Below, one piece after another: positions 7,615 through 8,970 of a DNA stretch of 8,970 bases. This DNA comes from an uncultured Prevotellaceae bacterium (GTDB lineage Bacteria; Bacteroidota; Bacteroidia; Bacteroidales; Bacteroidaceae), in contig CAMJRQ010000033.1 in NCBI GenBank assembly GCA_946408305.1, positions 1-8,970 of the forward strand, in the 5' to 3' direction. The notes beneath the pieces are model-generated. The model searched no databases and was not told the origin of the DNA. It was given only the letters and a program-made list of their open reading frames with translations. Position 1 is the first letter of the stretch; each line of letters begins with the position of its first letter. The position numbers and the translations under genes were made by a program.

Positions 7615-7623
7615 GTTGCTCCT
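7615..7623 (-). promoter_or_regulatory. Shine-Dalgarno-like ribosome binding site of the YfhO gene
   Basis: AGGAG (complement of 7619-7623) lies four bases before the ATG at 7614. Bacteroidetes usually initiate without such motifs, and none of the other genes here shows one this clear. It supports the chosen start, but a match this short can arise by chance. Confidence 0.4.
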
Positions 7624-7650
7624 ATATTTTTAACTCTTAACTATGCACTC

Positions 7651-7678
7651 AAAAAAACAACTCCCCGCCTTTGCGGGG
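7651..7678 (-). terminator. rho-independent terminator of rpsO
   Basis: On the minus strand CCCCGC (7678-7673), loop AAAG and GCGGGG (7668-7663) form a perfect 6-bp GC stem. A few bases later comes TTGTTTTTTT (7660-7651). This is the textbook layout, about 46 nt after the rpsO stop, and it separates rpsO from the YfhO gene. Confidence 0.85.
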
Positions 7679-7724
7679 CGAGGAGTCGAGGGGGATTGCT
7701 TCGCTTTTTTGTTCGCTTCGAGGC

Positions 7725-7994
7725 TCACTTGCGCAGGCCCAGGGCCTTCACGATGGCACGATAGCGGTTGATGTCGCGAGACTTCAGATAGTTGAGCAGG
7801 CTGCGGCGCTTTCCCACCAGTCCCGTCAGCGCGCGCTCCGTGCTGTGGTCCTTGCGGTTCTGCTTCATGTGCTCCGTCAGGTGCTTGATGCGGTGTGTGA
7901 ACAGCGCAATCTGGCTCTCGGCGCTGCCCGTGTCGGTGGCACCCTGTCCATACTGTGCGAAAATCTCGGCCTTCTTAGCTGAATCCAGATACAT
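7725..7994 (-). CDS. rpsO: 30S ribosomal protein S15
   Basis: This 89-residue protein, the same length as E. coli S15, binds the central domain of 16S rRNA at a three-way junction and starts assembly of the 30S platform. Diagnostic residues are present: DTGS (21-24), the KDHS block (48-51) preceded by His42, GKRRSLLNYLK (61-71) and the basic end LGLRK. It has its own promoter about 80 nt upstream, a structured leader and a strong terminator, so it appears to be transcribed alone. S15 represses its own translation in several bacteria, and the leader here could serve that purpose. There is no sign of damage or unusual composition. Confidence 0.97.
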   Translation of the reverse strand: MYLDSAKKAEIFAQYGQGATDTGSAESQIALFTHRIKHLTEHMKQNRKDHSTERALTGLVGKRRSLLNYLKSRDINRYRAIVKALGLRK

Positions 7995-8067
7995 AGTTTG
8001 TATTGTTTTGAAGTGAAACTTGTTTGTCGGGCAGCAACCTCTCTCTTTGTGGCACTGCCTCGCAAAT
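7995..8067 (-). promoter_or_regulatory. rpsO 5' leader with possible S15 autoregulatory hairpin
   Basis: The predicted transcript starts near 8067 and runs about 73 nt to the ATG. A hairpin can form between GGCAGTG (8059-8053) and TGCTGCC (8036-8030): five Watson-Crick pairs, then tandem U-G and G-U wobbles next to a G-C pair, closing a 16-nt loop. S15 is known to recognise G-U next to G-C pairs in rRNA and in its own leaders. The rest of the leader is A-rich and open up to the start codon. The pairing is seen; regulation is inference. Confidence 0.4.
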
Positions 8068-8073
8068 GCGGCG

Positions 8074-8104
8074 CAAAGTTACGAACATTTTCTGAAACCG
8101 CCAA
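8074..8104 (-). promoter_or_regulatory. Bacteroidetes-type promoter of rpsO
   Basis: The minus strand carries TAACTTTG (8081-8074), a perfect -7 match. A TTG (8104-8102) lies 20 nt upstream at the -33 position, within the normal 19-21 range, though only a partial TTTG. The same core sits ahead of the HU-like gene and the first operon. Confidence 0.75.
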
Positions 8105-8140
8105 CGCTTTTGTCTGAAAATCTGCTTCCAAGCCTAAAAA

Positions 8141-8168
8141 GGTTAGTGGTTATTGGTTAGTGGTTATA
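8141..8168. repeat. two tandem 14-bp units, GGTTAGTGGTTAT(T/A)
   Basis: The 14-bp unit occurs at 8141-8154 and 8155-8168 and differs only in its last base. Each unit itself contains two related halves (GGTTAG and TGGTTA). It is AT-richer than the coding DNA around it and lies in the gene-free spacer between the HU-like gene and the rpsO promoter. Similar GTTAGTGGTTA strings are familiar from Bacteroides and Prevotella intergenic DNA. No function is assigned. Confidence 0.7.
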
Positions 8169-8201
8169 GAAACTGCTCTCTCACCTCTAATCCATTAATC
8201 C

Positions 8202-8221
8202 CAAAATGCGCCCACATTTTG
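8202..8221 (-). terminator. hairpin downstream of the HU-like gene, possible terminator
   Basis: CAAAATG (8202-8208) and CATTTTG (8215-8221) are a perfect 7-bp inverted repeat around a 6-nt loop, starting 15 nt past the stop codon of the HU-like gene. The stem is AT-rich and no T tract follows on the minus strand, so termination is uncertain. It may instead be a 3'-end stabilising structure. Confidence 0.35.
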
Positions 8222-8235
8222 CCGCTGTTTCGGCC

Positions 8236-8251
8236 TTATCGTAGGCGATAA
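8236..8251. other. perfect hairpin overlapping the HU-like stop codon
   Basis: TTATCG (8236-8241) and CGATAA (8246-8251) are exact inverted copies around a 4-nt loop. The last four codons and the TAA stop of the HU-like gene lie inside it. It could protect the mRNA 3' end or slow termination, or it may be chance. Confidence 0.4.
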
Positions 8252-8880
8252 ACTTTCGAGGGGCCGCGGCCGTCGGCCACCAGCGCAGACTGGCTTTCGG
8301 AGCACATCCGGCGCAGTTCGCGGCTGGCAGCAGTGGGGGAGAGGTCGTTTAGCGTGGCATACTGGCCGATGCGAATGAAGCCGTGAGCGCGGACATAGTC
8401 GGTGGCGCGGCGCATGCGTTCCTCTGGTGTGAAGGGCGATGTGCGCAAGCTGACGCTGCCTCCTTCCTCGCGCCGCAGCTTGCAGAGGAGGTTGGCTTGG
8501 CGCACGAAGTCGCGGCCGGCCTTGAACCGGATGTTGCGAACGCACAGGCTGCGGGCATTGGGCTCTCGCTCGGTGTCTGTGCCGGTGTCTTCCTCCGTGG
8601 CGGGCTCCGTAGTTGCGTGGCGCAGCCCGATTCCGAGCGAGAAACTGCCCAGCCGGCCCAGCGTGACGCTGTATCCTTCGGCCATCGAGGTGAGCATTTC
8701 ACGAAGCAGGTTTTCAACGATGCCGCAGAGCTCGGCGGTCTCTACGGTGCGATAGCGGCGGTGGAGGCGCTCGCAGAGCATTGCGAGGTCGATGTTCCCG
8801 CGCGAGCGTATTTCATATCGGTATTGTTTGCGCCCGGTGCCGTTCAGGTCGGCAATCTCTTGTTTGAAGTATTCAGCCAT
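8236..8880 (-). CDS. HU-family (HU-HIG-like) DNA-binding protein with C-terminal winged-helix-like region
   Basis: This 214-residue protein has an N-terminal HU/IHF-like domain of the type expanded in Bacteroidetes, about residues 1-130. A helical part (about 30-66) is followed by GYSVTLGRLGSFSLGIG (69-85), the strand-turn region typical of these proteins. An acidic Thr/Glu-rich linker at 89-107 sits where the DNA-bending arm would be. The C-terminal part (about 152-214) reads as a winged helix: helices at 153-166 and 185-192, the turn NDLSPTAASRELRRM as likely recognition helix, and a wing GRGPSKVYRL (204-213). The protein therefore probably contacts DNA through two modules and acts as a nucleoid-associated or regulatory protein. 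Standard HU is about 90 residues. It is monocistronic, with its own promoter 50 nt upstream. Its targets are unknown. Confidence 0.8.
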   Translation of the reverse strand: MAEYFKQEIADLNGTGRKQYRYEIRSRGNIDLAMLCERLHRRYRTVETAELCGIVENLLREMLTSMAEGYSVTLGRLGSFSLGIGLRHATTEPATEEDTGTDTEREPNARSLCVRNIRFKAGRDFVRQANLLCKLRREEGGSVSLRTSPFTPEERMRRATDYVRAHGFIRIGQYATLNDLSPTAASRELRRMCSESQSALVADGRGPSKVYRLR

Positions 8881-8930
8881 GGTGAAAAATGTGTCAGGTT
8901 ATGTGTTGCAAAAAAGTGTGTCGAGCCCTG

Positions 8931-8962
8931 CAAAGTTACGAACGAAACGTCGTAAAACCAAA
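8931..8962 (-). promoter_or_regulatory. Bacteroidetes-type promoter of the HU-like gene
   Basis: On the minus strand TTTG (8962-8959), a 20-nt spacer and TAACTTTG (8938-8931) match the Bacteroides -33/-7 consensus exactly. Transcription would begin near 8924, leaving a leader of about 45 nt to the ATG at 8880. No ribosome binding site is evident. Confidence 0.85.
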
Positions 8963-8970
8963 TTTTCCGA

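Noticed and set aside
7687..7720. Second terminator suggested by the T run in GCTTCGCTTTTTTGTTCGC
   Set aside because: The T run is on the plus strand, no plus-strand gene ends there, and no stem precedes it in that direction. The minus-strand hairpin at 7663-7678 explains termination.

Overview
The window looks like ordinary chromosome from a high-GC member of the Bacteroidales, plausibly Prevotellaceae. Three things point there: three near-identical Bacteroidetes-type promoter cores (TAACTTTG), a 214-residue protein of the HU family enlarged in Bacteroidetes, and almost no purine-rich ribosome binding sites ahead of the genes. The genus is inference. I found no phage, plasmid, transposon, CRISPR, tRNA or rRNA signal, and no clearly new multi-gene system.

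Layout. Positions 1-185 are gene-free and hold a promoter preceded by a 22-bp-period direct repeat. Positions 186-4931 on the plus strand form a tight four-gene run: a lipoprotein with a predicted (alpha/alpha)6-barrel glycosidase fold, the rRNA methyltransferase RlmD, a GT4 glycosyltransferase and a GT2 glycosyltransferase. Gaps are 7 and 4 nt, then a 14-nt overlap, so co-transcription is likely. Positions 4932-5061 hold a C-rich spacer and a hairpin that could stop transcription from both sides. Positions 5062-7614 on the minus strand encode an 850-residue YfhO-family membrane protein, convergent with the first operon. Upstream of it on the same strand are rpsO (ribosomal protein S15, 7725-7994), with its own promoter, leader and rho-independent terminator, and a HU-like DNA-binding protein with a C-terminal winged-helix-like region (8236-8880), also with its own promoter.

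How the genes may work together. The two glycosyltransferases, the exported glycosidase-like lipoprotein and the convergent YfhO protein (a family with a GT-C-like membrane fold) all fit building or trimming a cell-surface glycan. That is inference from family membership and proximity. RlmD, rpsO and the HU-like protein are housekeeping or chromatin functions that happen to be adjacent.

Most worth a second look: the repeat ahead of the first operon, the housekeeping methyltransferase embedded in a glycan operon, the four-cysteine cluster in the GT4 enzyme, the structured rpsO leader, and the C-terminal domain of the HU-like protein.
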